Shown: positions 1-9,892 of the stretch, piece after piece
How positions within the stretch are numbered: the stretch's first letter is position 1
How the letters are laid out: every line of letters begins with the position of its first letter
NCBI RefSeq assembly: GCF_963576675.1
Contig: NC_088913.1
Coordinates: 25,375,001-25,439,000, forward strand
Reading direction: 5' to 3'
Length of the DNA: 64,000 nucleotides
DNA from: Euphorbia lathyris
Taxonomy: Eukaryota; Streptophyta; Magnoliopsida; Malpighiales; Euphorbiaceae
The notes under the pieces: generated by a model
What the model was told of the DNA's origin: nothing
Seen by the model: only the letters and a program-made list of their open reading frames with translations
Database searches by the model: none
Made by a program: the position numbers and the translations under genes

Positions 1-458
1 TAAGCACACATGAAGGAAGAAATTAAACTGCTAGTAACTCTAAAAGATGTAAAAAAACAACTCTCAAAGTCCGAAACATGTGAGGTTCTGTAAGTAAACC
101 ATACCCTCAACGTGGCAATGTTGTAACCACAAGAAATGTGAGCAGGAATAGAAGGGAGGGAGGGAGCTGCAATTTCCTGGACAATAATTAAAGGGTCAAA
201 TGGTAAATGTTTGTATAAATACAAGAAAAGAGAGGCTGAGACAGCAATTAAAATTCAATGGCATGATAAAAAAAAAAAACCAGTTTTAGACCTTTGCCTC
301 AACTTCTACTAGAAAAGCGCTCGCACATGATCCATTGGAAATTGTTCGGAAGAAATTCTGCACCCATATATTCATGATCTTTTCTTTCCAAAGCCTATTC
401 CTTGACAACTTCAGTTGTTGCCACCATGATGATGCTTTGTTCCAGAGGCAAGTAGCAA
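1..458. other. Intergenic, no confident gene
   Basis: No complete gene is visible. On the minus strand, roughly 455 to 286, there is a short open stretch rich in W, N and K residues ending in a stop at 286. It could be the last exon of a gene lying outside this window, but no family was recognised and no convincing acceptor site decides it. Confidence 0.3.
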
Positions 459-876
459 CTAAGAGCAACTCTAGTGGTTGGAGGGTTGCAGACCCTCCTC
501 CCTCTAACCACTCCACCTCACCTATTTTTAATAACTCTCCTCACAAAACAACTCCAATCAAAAATCATTTCTAATGGAATGTGAAGTGTGGGACTGCTGG
601 CCACAGAAATTCTTTCCATTCCCAAAAACGAGAATCCAATCCTGGACCTTTGGTTAAGTGAGGAGGAGTCTTTACCACTCTACCACAACCCCATGGTTTT
701 ACTTCTCCTTTGTTTGGAGTCACCTTAAAAGAAAAGGTTACTGTTTCTTGAAAGGTCGCCCAATCCCGCTACCTTCCCACTTGTAGAGACTCTCTCTATT
801 TCAATTTTAGTGGTTAGTTACTTCTTGCAAATTACAAATTGGTCCAATCTATGTCCATTAGAGTTGCTCTAATGGC
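459..876. repeat. MITE-like inverted-repeat element
   Basis: The segment opens with AGAGCAACTCTAGTGG and closes with its near-complement CCATTAGAGTTGCTCT, giving short terminal inverted repeats about 400 bp apart with no coding capacity. This fits a small non-autonomous DNA transposon. No clean target duplication was found. Confidence 0.4.
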
Positions 877-1951
877 ATTGTGAGTACGGACCTTTCCAAC
901 TCTAATGATGAGATTATATTTGCATGTACTCAGCATATTGCAAGTGGATCCCACGTCATGTCAAATGAGATCGCAGATCGAAATCCGTGCTTATTTGTAA
1001 GACATTGAGAATTTTTAGTGGTGACTGACAGCTTGTGGCAAATCGGCCAAGTCAGTAGTTGCCCAACTGCCATAAACACGAAATTGAGAGTTGATGATTA
1101 TTGTTAAGCAAGTGAAAAGTTCTCAATTTTGAAATTAGATTCATCTCAATCTGTTCCGGACCAATTCTGTCAATTCTAGTCTCTGTCTTGGGTTTCAGTT
1201 TCGTATCTATACGATTGCGTTCCTGAGTCTACCATCGAGCAAAGTTGGATAAAAGCCCGGAAGGTAACAATATGAAGGGTTTAAAAGCCTTCCTTAACGT
1301 GATAAATTGCTTTTAATTTTGTATTATTTGGCTGTTGTTTCTAGACACCGTAGAGCAAAACTCCAGGAATCTGTTGAATGTAGCCGATCAGCCACACTTG
1401 TGGCCCATCGGCCATAATTTTTTTGCCTTTAGTCTATTTTAGTTTGGGTTTTAGTCTTTTGTTCTTGTTTTTGGTAAATTTAAATACAGTAGGCATTTTT
1501 AGGAATATAAATGTTTAACATGTAAAATTTACAAGTAAAGGGTATTTTCGACATAATTAAATGAATCTGTTAGAATGGATAGACAAAGTTCACGGATCGA
1601 ATTACTATACTGATGTGCTAGATTTCAAGGATATGATCAAGTTCTATATGATTGAGTCCTACGTCGCAGTATAATCCGATAAACAGGTCCTAATCTCCCG
1701 CAACTAACGTTTATCTATTTTGCATGTTTAATAGATTTGTTTAGTGCTATATCAAATATATAGGATTTTGATATCAAATTGGGGTATAATTGTTTCGCCT
1801 TTTTTGAATTGGATTGTGAGCTTGTGAAAAAATTACAAAAGTGTGAAATCTGAAATCTGACTTCTAATCAAAGATTGTGAAAAGATTAAAGGACGAAAAA
1901 GCTTAAGGGTTCGAAATTAAAACCGTAAAAAAGATTGCCTTAATTAATATG
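877..1951. other. Intergenic AT-rich DNA
   Basis: No gene, tRNA or recognisable mobile element was seen on either strand. Stop codons are frequent in all frames. Confidence 0.5.
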
Positions 1952-2081
1952 AACGATACCGAATTGAGAATAAACGCGTGAAAGCTTGAACTTGAGATTG
2001 AAATTGAATGATTAGAAACGATACCGAATTGAGAATAAACGCTTGAAAGCTTGAACTTGAGATTGAAATTGGATGATTACA
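1952..2081. repeat. 65-bp tandem duplication
   Basis: Two adjacent copies of a 65-bp unit begin AACGATACCGAATTGAG at 1952 and at 2017. They differ at only about three positions, for example cgcgtgaaag against cgcttgaaag, so the duplication looks recent. It is non-coding. Confidence 0.85.
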
Positions 2082-2395
2082 AATATAGGAATTGAATTTG
2101 TAGAACTAAGAATTGAAAAAGAAAGATCGTAGAACTAAGGATAGAAAATTGAAAGAAATTGACAATTTGAGTCTGATTGTTGTTGAGATTCCTGCAAGAA
2201 AGTTCCACGTTTCAATGAGGAATTTCCAAGTTTCAGTTCTGTAACTGTTCTCGTCTACTAACTATTTTTGTTGTTGAATTATGTTTTTTTCGGGTTTTTT
2301 AAAATTCAGTTCCGAATCGGTTATCATTTCAAGTGTATTTCGGTTTGGAAATAAATGTAAAAAACCTTAACCAAATTATATAGATTATGCATTTT

Positions 2396-2415
2396 TATAT
2401 ATATATATATATATA
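2396..2415. repeat. (TA)n microsatellite
   Basis: About ten TA dinucleotides in a row within AT-rich intergenic DNA. Confidence 0.85.
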
Positions 2416-2522
2416 CAAAATAGTACTTATGTTGTGATGAAGTGAACAACAATACCATTTCAGTAGTGTCATTAGTTGACTTTCCTTCTCCCATTTTCTT
2501 TCTCGAATAAGTGAGAAATGCG

Positions 2523-3542
2523 CAGGGCCAGCCCTGGGCATAGGCCCGGGGTGCATCGGTCTAGGGCCCAAGGTCGGAAGGGAGCCCAAAAAAATTAACT
2601 TTGTAAATAAATTGTATAGGTTTTAAATATTATACATAAATTCAAATTAGCATAATGGTAATACATTGTCTTTCCACTAAAGATGGTGTGGGTTCAATTC
2701 TCATTTTTTTTATTATTTTAAATATATAAATGTTATGGGTAGTTAAAAGTAAGAAGACAAGTTTCATTTTATTAACTCATTTTAGAATAACTATTTTTAA
2801 TTTGATTAAATTTAAAAATTAAAAAAAAAAATTCATTTTATTACCTTGATTAAATTTGAAAATTAAAAATTAATTTATACAATGATATGAATAAAAGTCA
2901 ATGGGTTAAGGTGCAAAATTACTCATAACGTTTTGAGTGATGAGCAATTTTACCCCTAACGTTTAAAATTGTGCAAATTTACCCCTAACATTGATAATTT
3001 ACGTCAATTTCAGACACAATTATAAAACACAGATGTTTTTATCTCTCATTTTGCACCAATTGCATATCAATTCGTTCTAAAAAAAGATTTCATATGTTTT
3101 ATACTTTAATAATAGAACTGAAGATTAATATTTAAAAATTCGGTGAATTTTTTAAATTTTTTTGTCCAATTCGTACAAAATTTACATTATATTTTTATTA
3201 TTATTATTATTTTTACATCCCAACATATGTTTGTGATTTGTTACTGATAAAATGACGCATGTGTGAAGTATAGATGACAAAATTCATGATCGAGAAGACA
3301 GTTTGATGAAATATTTATCAAATTAACCCAATTTATCAATGTTAAGGGTAAAATTACTCTTGGCTTCCAATGTTGGGGGGTAAAATTGCATCATTTTAGA
3401 TATTAGGAGTAAAATTGCTCCTGATCCAAAACGTTAGGAGTATTTTTGCACCTTAATCCAAAATCAATTGATAAATTTTATATTAAAGGGGCTCTTACTA
3501 CTTGTTTTGCCTAGGGCCCCTAAATTGTCAGAACCGGCCCTG
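2523..3542. mobile_element. Non-autonomous hAT-type element, 1.02 kb
   Basis: The element starts CAGGGCCAGCCCTG and ends CCGGCCCTG, so its imperfect terminal inverted repeats begin CAGGGCC, as in many plant hAT transposons. The 8 bp outside the left end (GAAATGCG, 2515-2522) match 7 of 8 bp outside the right end (GAAATGGG, 3543-3550), the target duplication length expected for hAT. It encodes no transposase. A separate MITE-like repeat (2906-3456) sits inside it, so it was hit by a later insertion. Confidence 0.75.
2906..3456. repeat. TIR repeat family R1, copy 1 (nested)
   Basis: The ends TTAAGGTGCAAAATTACTC and GAGTATTTTTGCACCTTAA are inverted complements. The sequence between is AT-rich and non-coding, with repeated phrases of the type 'taaaattactc...acgtt'. 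A second copy of the same family lies at about 36745-37300 in the opposite orientation; they share an internal stretch around 'tcaaactgtctt...catgaat...gtcatcta'. Copy 1 is nested in the hAT element at 2523-3542. Confidence 0.7.
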
Positions 3543-4278
3543 GAAATGGGGAAGGAAACCTATTTATTTCTTAAAGATGGAAAGGGCATTTTTGTCATTT
3601 TAATCCTTTTTTTTTTATCTACCACTAAACAAAAAGACGTTGTTTATGTCTTTTTGTGAAGCACAAATTCAAAAAAAAAAAATTTGCAGAAAATGGGGTG
3701 TGGCTCATAGCTGAGCCGAGAGGAAAACCCTTCTCTGGGTTCTTCCGCGAGTTCGAAAGGTCGGTCGATTCTCTCTCTTCCTCTGGCTCCATTCTTAGGA
3801 TAGAATCTACCTAAAAAGTGCCTAACAAGTCTCAAACCGAAAAACCTTTATGATTTTTCAATTTATTAATAACAAATCTTAAGTTTTGATCAAGTCAACA
3901 ACAATACCATTTGTCTAAGTTATGCCTTTCAAGGGAAAATTTACACAGATTTTGTAATGTCTGACACAGATTTTGCTTTTCATTTTCCTAGGAAATAGAC
4001 TTGTATATGTATTTATTGGAGTCAATGACAAAGAAATCTCACCTAACAATAAAGACTCAGAATACACCTGAATTAAATTATTGTTTCTGTCAATTCCATC
4101 CCTGTAAAGGACCAATCTGTTATTGCAACTTTTCAGTTTTCCCCAATTTCCACTTTAATTTAATCACTCAGTTGATATTGAAATTTCCTTTCAGTTTATC
4201 TAATGGACTCTATATAGTGGTGAAACAAATATGGTTTTAATCTATACTATAGTTCAAAAAGCTATTGATTTTTATGTC
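3543..4278. other. Upstream region of the first RLP gene
   Basis: No gene of its own. It contains AT-rich sequence and, immediately upstream of the receptor gene, a TATATAG-like string near 4210 that could serve as a core promoter. The transcription start cannot be read from sequence alone. Confidence 0.35.
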
Positions 4279-7200
4279 ATGAAGACATTTGTATTGTTTT
4301 CCATCATATTGCCTTTTATTAACTGTTTGGTAACAGGACTGTTTGTTCTTCATGGAAATGCAACAATGGAAGGCTGCAATGAATCTGATAGAGAAGCTCT
4401 TCTTGACTTCAAAAAGGGTCTTGCAGATTCCGAAAATCGAATCTCCTCATGGCAGGGAAGAGACTGCTGTACCTGGTGGGGCATAGATTGTGATAACAAT
4501 TTTGGAGCTGTTGTCAAGGTTGATCTTCATAATCCTTATCCATCAAATTATGATTATTCTGGCAGGTATGGACTTTGGAACTTGAGTGGAGAGATTAGAC
4601 CTTCACTTATAAAGCTCAAATCTTTGAGATATCTTGATTTGAGTTTCAACACATTTAATGGAAGAATACCTGATTTCATTTCGTTTTTGTGGAACTTACA
4701 ATATCTCAACTTATCAAATGCTGGGTTTGATGGTGAGATCTCTCCAAGTCTTGGAAACCTGTCCAGGTTGCAGTTCCTTGATGTCTCTTCCAATAATTTC
4801 CCGGGTTTAAGTGCTCGTAACATCGAATGGATAGCGGGTCTGATCTCAATAAAACATATTGAGATGACAGGATCAAACCTGTCAATGGTAGGATCCGGAT
4901 GGGTTAATGCATTCAATAGGCTGCCAAATTTAATTGAGCTGCATTTGTCTGCATGTGGTTTATCAAGTATTGCATCTTCACTCACTTCTGTTAACTTCAC
5001 TTCACTTGCTGTTTTAGACCTAAGTAGTAACAGTTTGAATTCCATGTTTCCTAATTGGCTTGTCAACATTAGCAGCCTCAAATCAGTAGATCTATCCTTA
5101 TGTGACTTGTACGGAAGAATTCCACTTGGTTTCGGTGATTTACCGAATCTGCAGTTACTGAATCTTGGTAATAATGACAATCTCACAGCAAGTTGTAACC
5201 AATTATTTAAAGGAAGTTGGAGAAGCATAGAGTTTCTTGATTTTTCAATCAATAAGTTACACGGAAGACTTCCAGCTTCAATTGGAAATATGACACTTCT
5301 CACTCACCTGGATCTGTTTCACAATGCTGTCAAAGGGGGGATTCCGGGCTCCATTGGAGGACTTTGTAACTTGCAATATCTTGACTTGTCAGCTAATAAC
5401 CTGACAGGGAGTTTACCTGAATTCCTTGAAGGAATGGAAAACTGCCCTTCTAAAAGCCCCTTTCCGAGTTTGCAGTACTTAATTGCGAGCGATAATCAAT
5501 TGGTAGGCCATATACCAGATTGGTTGGGGCATCTGAAAAATCTTCTCCAACTCAATTTGCAGTGGAACTCTCTGCAAGGTCCCATTCCTGCTTCTTTGGG
5601 AAATCTGAACAATCTTGAAGAACTCAGGCTTGAAGCAAATAAACTAAACGGTACTCTCCCTGTTAGTTTAGGACAGCTCCCTCAGTTGTCTGTCCTTGAT
5701 GTTTCAATCAATGAATTAACAGGTGTTGTTTCAGAAGCTCATTTCATCAAGTTGCATAAACTGCAAATCTTGCTTTTGTCTGCAAACTCGTTCTTTTTGA
5801 ACGTCAGCTCCAATTGGATTCCTCCATTCCAGTTGATGTATCTTGAAATGGGTTCCTGCCATGTTGGTCCTTCTTTTCCTGAATGGCTTAGATCTCAAAA
5901 GGAGATCCAATATGTACATTTCCCAAATGCCAGTATTTCAGGTTCCATACCTGACTGGTTCTGGGACATGTCAGGCAATCTATCTGTGTTGAATGTTTCA
6001 CTAAATCAATTACAGGGTCAGCTTCCAAATCCATTAAATATAGCTTCTTTTGCACTTGTTGATTTGAGTTCCAACCTCTTTCATGGATCCATTCCTCTTC
6101 CATTGTTCGGTATCAAGCTGTTTGATCTTTCTCGTAACAAATTTTCTGGTCCTATCCCTGAAAACATAGGTAAAATCATGCCAGAGTTGGTCTTCCTTTC
6201 TTTTTCCAATAATCAGTTGACTGCTGAAGTTCCAGCATCCATAGGAGAGATGACCTCACTTGAAGTCATTGATTTTTCAAGCAATTACCTGACAGGAAGC
6301 ATTCCTTCCAGCATTGGGAATTGTTCTCTGATATCTGTTCTAGACTTTCAAAAGAACAACTTATCTGGTGAGATTCCAGGATCTATCAGTAAGCTAAATC
6401 TGCTGCAGACTCTGCATCTAAGCAACAACAGATTTTCAGGAGAAATCCTACCAATTCTTCAGAATTTGTCTAGTTTGGAAACTATAGATCTTGGAAGCAA
6501 CAACTTCACAGGTAGATTTCCAACCTGGATTGGAGAAGCTTTCCCACATCTCAGAATTCTTAGCTTGAGATCAAATAATTTCTTTGGAGAAATTCCTCCT
6601 GCACTTTCAAATTTGAACTCCCTTCAAGTACTGGACCTGGCAAAAAACGAGTTCAACAGCAAAATTCCAGCAAGCTTTGGTAATCTGAAAGCTATGTCTC
6701 AAAAGCAAAGTGTAAACATCAATCTGTTCTACGGATCTTATATGACTCAATACTACAAAGAAAATTTACTAGTGTGCATCTCAGGCCAGCCTCAAGTGTA
6801 CACCAAAACTCTTTCCCTTGTAACTACCATAGACCTGTCAGGAAACGTGCTGCATGGAGAAATTCCTGAAGAAATATCAAAATTGGAAGGTTTGTTGGTT
6901 TTGAACTTGTCAAGAAACCATATAAGTGGCCAGATTCCTGAGAAAATTTCAGAACTGCGCGAACTAATCTCGTTTGATCTATCAGAAAACAGCTTGTCAG
7001 GTGCAATTCCTCCTAGCATATCTTCAATGACATTTCTGGCATATTTGAATGTCTCAGACAATAACCTTTCAGGTCCAATCCCTTATACAAATCAGATGAC
7101 GACTTTTGAGGCATCCTCATTTAGCGGAAACCCGGGACTGTGTGGAGGCCCCCTGGCAGTTAAATGTGTAAATGATAGAGGGAAAAGTGGTACTTGGGAT

Positions 7201-7422
7201 GTTGAGTCTAAAAATGGAGATAGCTTGATTGATAGATGGTTTTACTTGAGCATAGGAGTGGGATATGCAGCAGGTTTATTGGTTCCTTATTTGATAATTA
7301 CAATTAGAAGATCTTGGGCTGACATTTACTTTTCTTTTGTGGATAAAACCGCCCGAAAATTGTCAAGCTTGAGAATTACAAGAGCTGCAACTGCTAGAAG
7401 AAGAATAATGCAGGGATGCTGA
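4279..7422 (+). CDS. LRR receptor-like protein (EIX/Cf-type RLP), copy 1
   Basis: Single-exon gene of 1047 aa for a plasma-membrane LRR receptor-like protein without a kinase, a family that perceives extracellular patterns together with SOBIR1/BAK1-type kinases. The chosen start (4279) gives a hydrophobic signal peptide beginning MKTFVLFSIILPF; an in-frame ATG 48 bp upstream would add a poor leader. Order: N-cap with paired cysteines (CNESDREALLDFKKGL ... WQGRDCCTWWGIDC), about 30 plant-type LRRs (LxxLxLxxNxLxGxIP), an island near residues 810-850, last LRRs, a C-cap CGGP, a short juxtamembrane stretch, one membrane segment with a GxxxG pattern (SIGVGYAAG) and a basic tail ending RRRIMQGC. 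In the island the usual Yx8KG motif reads Yx8SG. AATAAA-like signals follow near 7556. Ligand unknown. It pairs with the RLP at 13322-16354. Confidence 0.93.
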   Translation: MKTFVLFSIILPFINCLVTGLFVLHGNATMEGCNESDREALLDFKKGLADSENRISSWQGRDCCTWWGIDCDNNFGAVVKVDLHNPYPSNYDYSGRYGLWNLSGEIRPSLIKLKSLRYLDLSFNTFNGRIPDFISFLWNLQYLNLSNAGFDGEISPSLGNLSRLQFLDVSSNNFPGLSARNIEWIAGLISIKHIEMTGSNLSMVGSGWVNAFNRLPNLIELHLSACGLSSIASSLTSVNFTSLAVLDLSSNSLNSMFPNWLVNISSLKSVDLSLCDLYGRIPLGFGDLPNLQLLNLGNNDNLTASCNQLFKGSWRSIEFLDFSINKLHGRLPASIGNMTLLTHLDLFHNAVKGGIPGSIGGLCNLQYLDLSANNLTGSLPEFLEGMENCPSKSPFPSLQYLIASDNQLVGHIPDWLGHLKNLLQLNLQWNSLQGPIPASLGNLNNLEELRLEANKLNGTLPVSLGQLPQLSVLDVSINELTGVVSEAHFIKLHKLQILLLSANSFFLNVSSNWIPPFQLMYLEMGSCHVGPSFPEWLRSQKEIQYVHFPNASISGSIPDWFWDMSGNLSVLNVSLNQLQGQLPNPLNIASFALVDLSSNLFHGSIPLPLFGIKLFDLSRNKFSGPIPENIGKIMPELVFLSFSNNQLTAEVPASIGEMTSLEVIDFSSNYLTGSIPSSIGNCSLISVLDFQKNNLSGEIPGSISKLNLLQTLHLSNNRFSGEILPILQNLSSLETIDLGSNNFTGRFPTWIGEAFPHLRILSLRSNNFFGEIPPALSNLNSLQVLDLAKNEFNSKIPASFGNLKAMSQKQSVNINLFYGSYMTQYYKENLLVCISGQPQVYTKTLSLVTTIDLSGNVLHGEIPEEISKLEGLLVLNLSRNHISGQIPEKISELRELISFDLSENSLSGAIPPSISSMTFLAYLNVSDNNLSGPIPYTNQMTTFEASSFSGNPGLCGGPLAVKCVNDRGKSGTWDVESKNGDSLIDRWFYLSIGVGYAAGLLVPYLIITIRRSWADIYFSFVDKTARKLSSLRITRAATARRRIMQGC

Positions 7423-8077
7423 CATTTTGTTTTCATTTGAAGTATGAGATTGGCGGAAGGAACAGTAATAATCTGTTAGTTTAGTTAACTCTCTTGGAAG
7501 AGTTGTTAGTTTACTTGAATTAGCTTGTAGCCTTAGCCTTATAAGAAGACTTAATAATAAATAAAAGAAAGTCTCTTTTGATTTCTTTGATATATTTTTG
7601 TTTGTTTCTTGTATAATGTTTATCAATTTAAATCTACAAAGATTTCACTCACAATAGTTGTTTTTCAATCTTGCAGAGCTCTCTCTGCAAACCCAAGGTG
7701 ATCATTATTATGACTCAACATTGATAATATATTTCAACAGAAGACATGACATTTACATGAAAATCTGTTATTTGTTATAGAGATTGTCTAAGTTCCTTAT
7801 TTCATATTTAATCTCAAAATACAGCAAAAATCTCCTTGCAAAAGAGCTTAAACCTTATTCATAACCAGGGCAACAAAAGAAATAACTAAAAGACAGGATA
7901 AGTTTAAGTAAACTGAAACGAACAAATAGAAAATTCTCTTCCATAAGGCATGACCATGCCTTATTCCTCAAATCTGGCCAAGACTGAGTTCCACAAGACA
8001 TGTCCATGCCTATTTCTTCATAAAGCTTTCAAATATTTCCTCAATTGCATCAACATGAATCACAGTTACAAAAATCA
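7423..8077. other. Convergent 3' intergenic region
   Basis: Holds the 3' ends of the RLP (+) and F-box (-) genes. AATAATAAATAAA around 7548-7562 is a plausible poly(A) signal for the RLP. No further gene seen. Confidence 0.5.
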
Positions 8078-9261
8078 TCAAATGGTAGGTATGATCCAAG
8101 CTCTTTCATAACATTTACTATCCTCAAATTTTCTGTCGTCAACGTAAAATTTACTATGACATTCGATTTTTCTGCTACTAAAGGAAAAAGGATAATAGTA
8201 TGGTCGTGATCCACGACAACCAAAGAATGCATAGTTAGCTACATTACTTAATTTACCAACTGCATCAACTAAATAGGATGAACCATCACAAGCAATAAAC
8301 AATACCCGATTTCCCAAACTTGGCTGCTCCACCCATTGCTTCTCTTCCATATCATACTTGAAAACATCCCATACACCATGTTCTTCTATCTCACGAACAA
8401 GATAAAGCTCTTTGTTGTTATAAACAACCGGAAATAGGTCCTGTTCCCATATGGGAGGAGGCTTCACTTTCTTTCCATTAGTCTTTATAAACCCTTTTTC
8501 ATTCTTTATCAACTTCCATTCCTGTGTTTGAACATCAAAGGTACCCACATGGCTATTTAAGATAGGCTCGCTATACACATTGGGGGCATTGGCACGAAAC
8601 AATACTACATATAACAACCCATTTATGCATTCAACAGAAAACCTAACATATGGGATGCTCAATTTGATTTGAAACATTTTCCAATCCTTGTCCCCAATTC
8701 TGCAGGTGCAAATCACTATTCTTTGGGATTTGGAATAAGCAAAAAGGGCAAAGAAAACACAATCTGGCAGTGTAGGATTAGAGGAAAATGTGTAATGTTC
8801 AGAAGGATAAGTTGTGATATCAACAGCATCATTACTAACAGTTGGCAGTTTCACCAACTTGCAGTTAAAAGGACAATAAATGAAAAACTTGAACACCTTC
8901 CTTTCATGTACCCTCATGAGGATCCAACCAAATTTTGAAGCACAAACTCTAGAGCACCATATAAGCGTTCTCCAGATTCAATTACATTACTTCTCTTGGA
9001 AGACTCGTCTGTTAATTTAACTTGGCAACCAGCTCTATCAACAATTTTATGTCTAAACAACAATGGAAACTCACCTTGATAAGGAATTTTAGCCATCTGT
9101 TGTAACCATTTTTTGCAAACTCTGCTTGTGCGGATTCGATCTATCCATTTGAGCTTTTCAAGAATTAAAAAGAGGATATCATCATGAACTTCTGTCAATG
9201 GATGTTTTTGTGTTTTGGATCTACACTTCCTTACAATTGAAAGCTCATCTCTTGAATGCAT
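8078..9261 (-). pseudogene. F-box protein with DUF295 beta-propeller, frame broken
   Basis: F-box proteins are substrate adaptors of SCF ubiquitin ligases. The first part (start 9261, beginning MHSRDELSIVRKCRSK) carries an F-box (LTEVHDDILFLILEKL ... SRVCKKWLQQMA, residues about 22-60). The second part (8917-8078, 279 aa) is a DUF295/KIB-type domain, with phrases such as FKYDMEEKQWVEQPSLGNRV and CRIGDKDWKMF typical of that family. The first part ends in TGA at 8914-8916 right after a GSS motif, and the domain continues in another frame overlapping by 4 bp. Together they would give about 390 aa, the normal family length. A one-base indel, a sequencing error or real pseudogenisation are all possible. 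A 5' UTR intron (9272-9409) ends just upstream of the start. A truncated inverted copy lies at 12630-13147. Confidence 0.8.
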
Positions 9262-9271
9262 TCTGAATGGC

Positions 9272-9409
9272 CTGAAGTAAAACAACAGTTCTAAACGACA
9301 AAAAGTAATTTGTTAAATAAGTAAAAAAATTGCAGATGATAAACAGAAAATTAAGAGACTACACATGAAAGAAGCAGAAAAGAGAAAAGAGTGGGCGTAA
9401 CTTTCATAC
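9272..9409 (-). other. Predicted 5' UTR intron of the F-box gene
   Basis: On the minus strand GAAG|GTATG at 9413-9405 is a good donor, and a pyrimidine-rich TTTTACTTCAG ending at 9272 is a good acceptor, 11 nt before the ATG at 9261. This supports a non-coding first exon upstream of 9409. Confidence 0.6.
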
Positions 9410-9556
9410 CTTCAAATGGAGCACAGAAATATAAAGAATCACAAAGCTGAATCACTGAGTGGCTCCCAGCGAGTTATCTTCCTACTAAATCCTCAGGTTT
9501 CATTTCAAAAAAAATTCAATCGCTCAATGTATGCTGAAATTCACTTCCATCTATTA

Positions 9557-9889
9557 AGGGTGTTTGTTAGAGGGATATAGGAGGTGAGATAGAAGAGTGA
9601 GACACAGCAGGGATAATCAAATCTTATACTCAGTAGGGGGTGCTATAAGGAGGTGGAGGGGTGGTATAAGGAGATGGGATAAACTCGTGCGATTTTGATA
9701 GGACGGAAAAGTCCATCTTATCCTTCAAATAAGGTTAAAATAGTAAACTGTATTATTTTATCCCTATCCGTATCCCACCTACCTAATAATTCTCTACTAT
9801 TATATTTTTATTTTTATCCCAACCATTTATCCTTGTCTTATCCCAACCTTTATCTTTATCCCTACTTCAATAGAATACCAAACGCCCGG
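9557..9889. mobile_element. Tourist-like (PIF/Harbinger) MITE
   Basis: A 333-bp non-coding element with ends AGGGTGTTTGT and ACCAAACGCCCGG, flanked on both sides by TTA (9554-9556, 9890-9892), the target preferred by PIF/Harbinger elements. It interrupts the 5' region of the F-box gene. The homologous F-box fragment at 12630-13147 has the flanks joined (GATTAACCAATCTCTA then CCAGATGG), giving a natural empty site. A relative lies at 12163-12521. Confidence 0.8.
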
Positions 9890-9892
9890 TTA

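Noticed and set aside
4554..5303. 249-codon minus-strand open frame antisense to the RLP
   Set aside because: It is a shadow of the LRR repeat code on the other strand, with no family features and no promoter.
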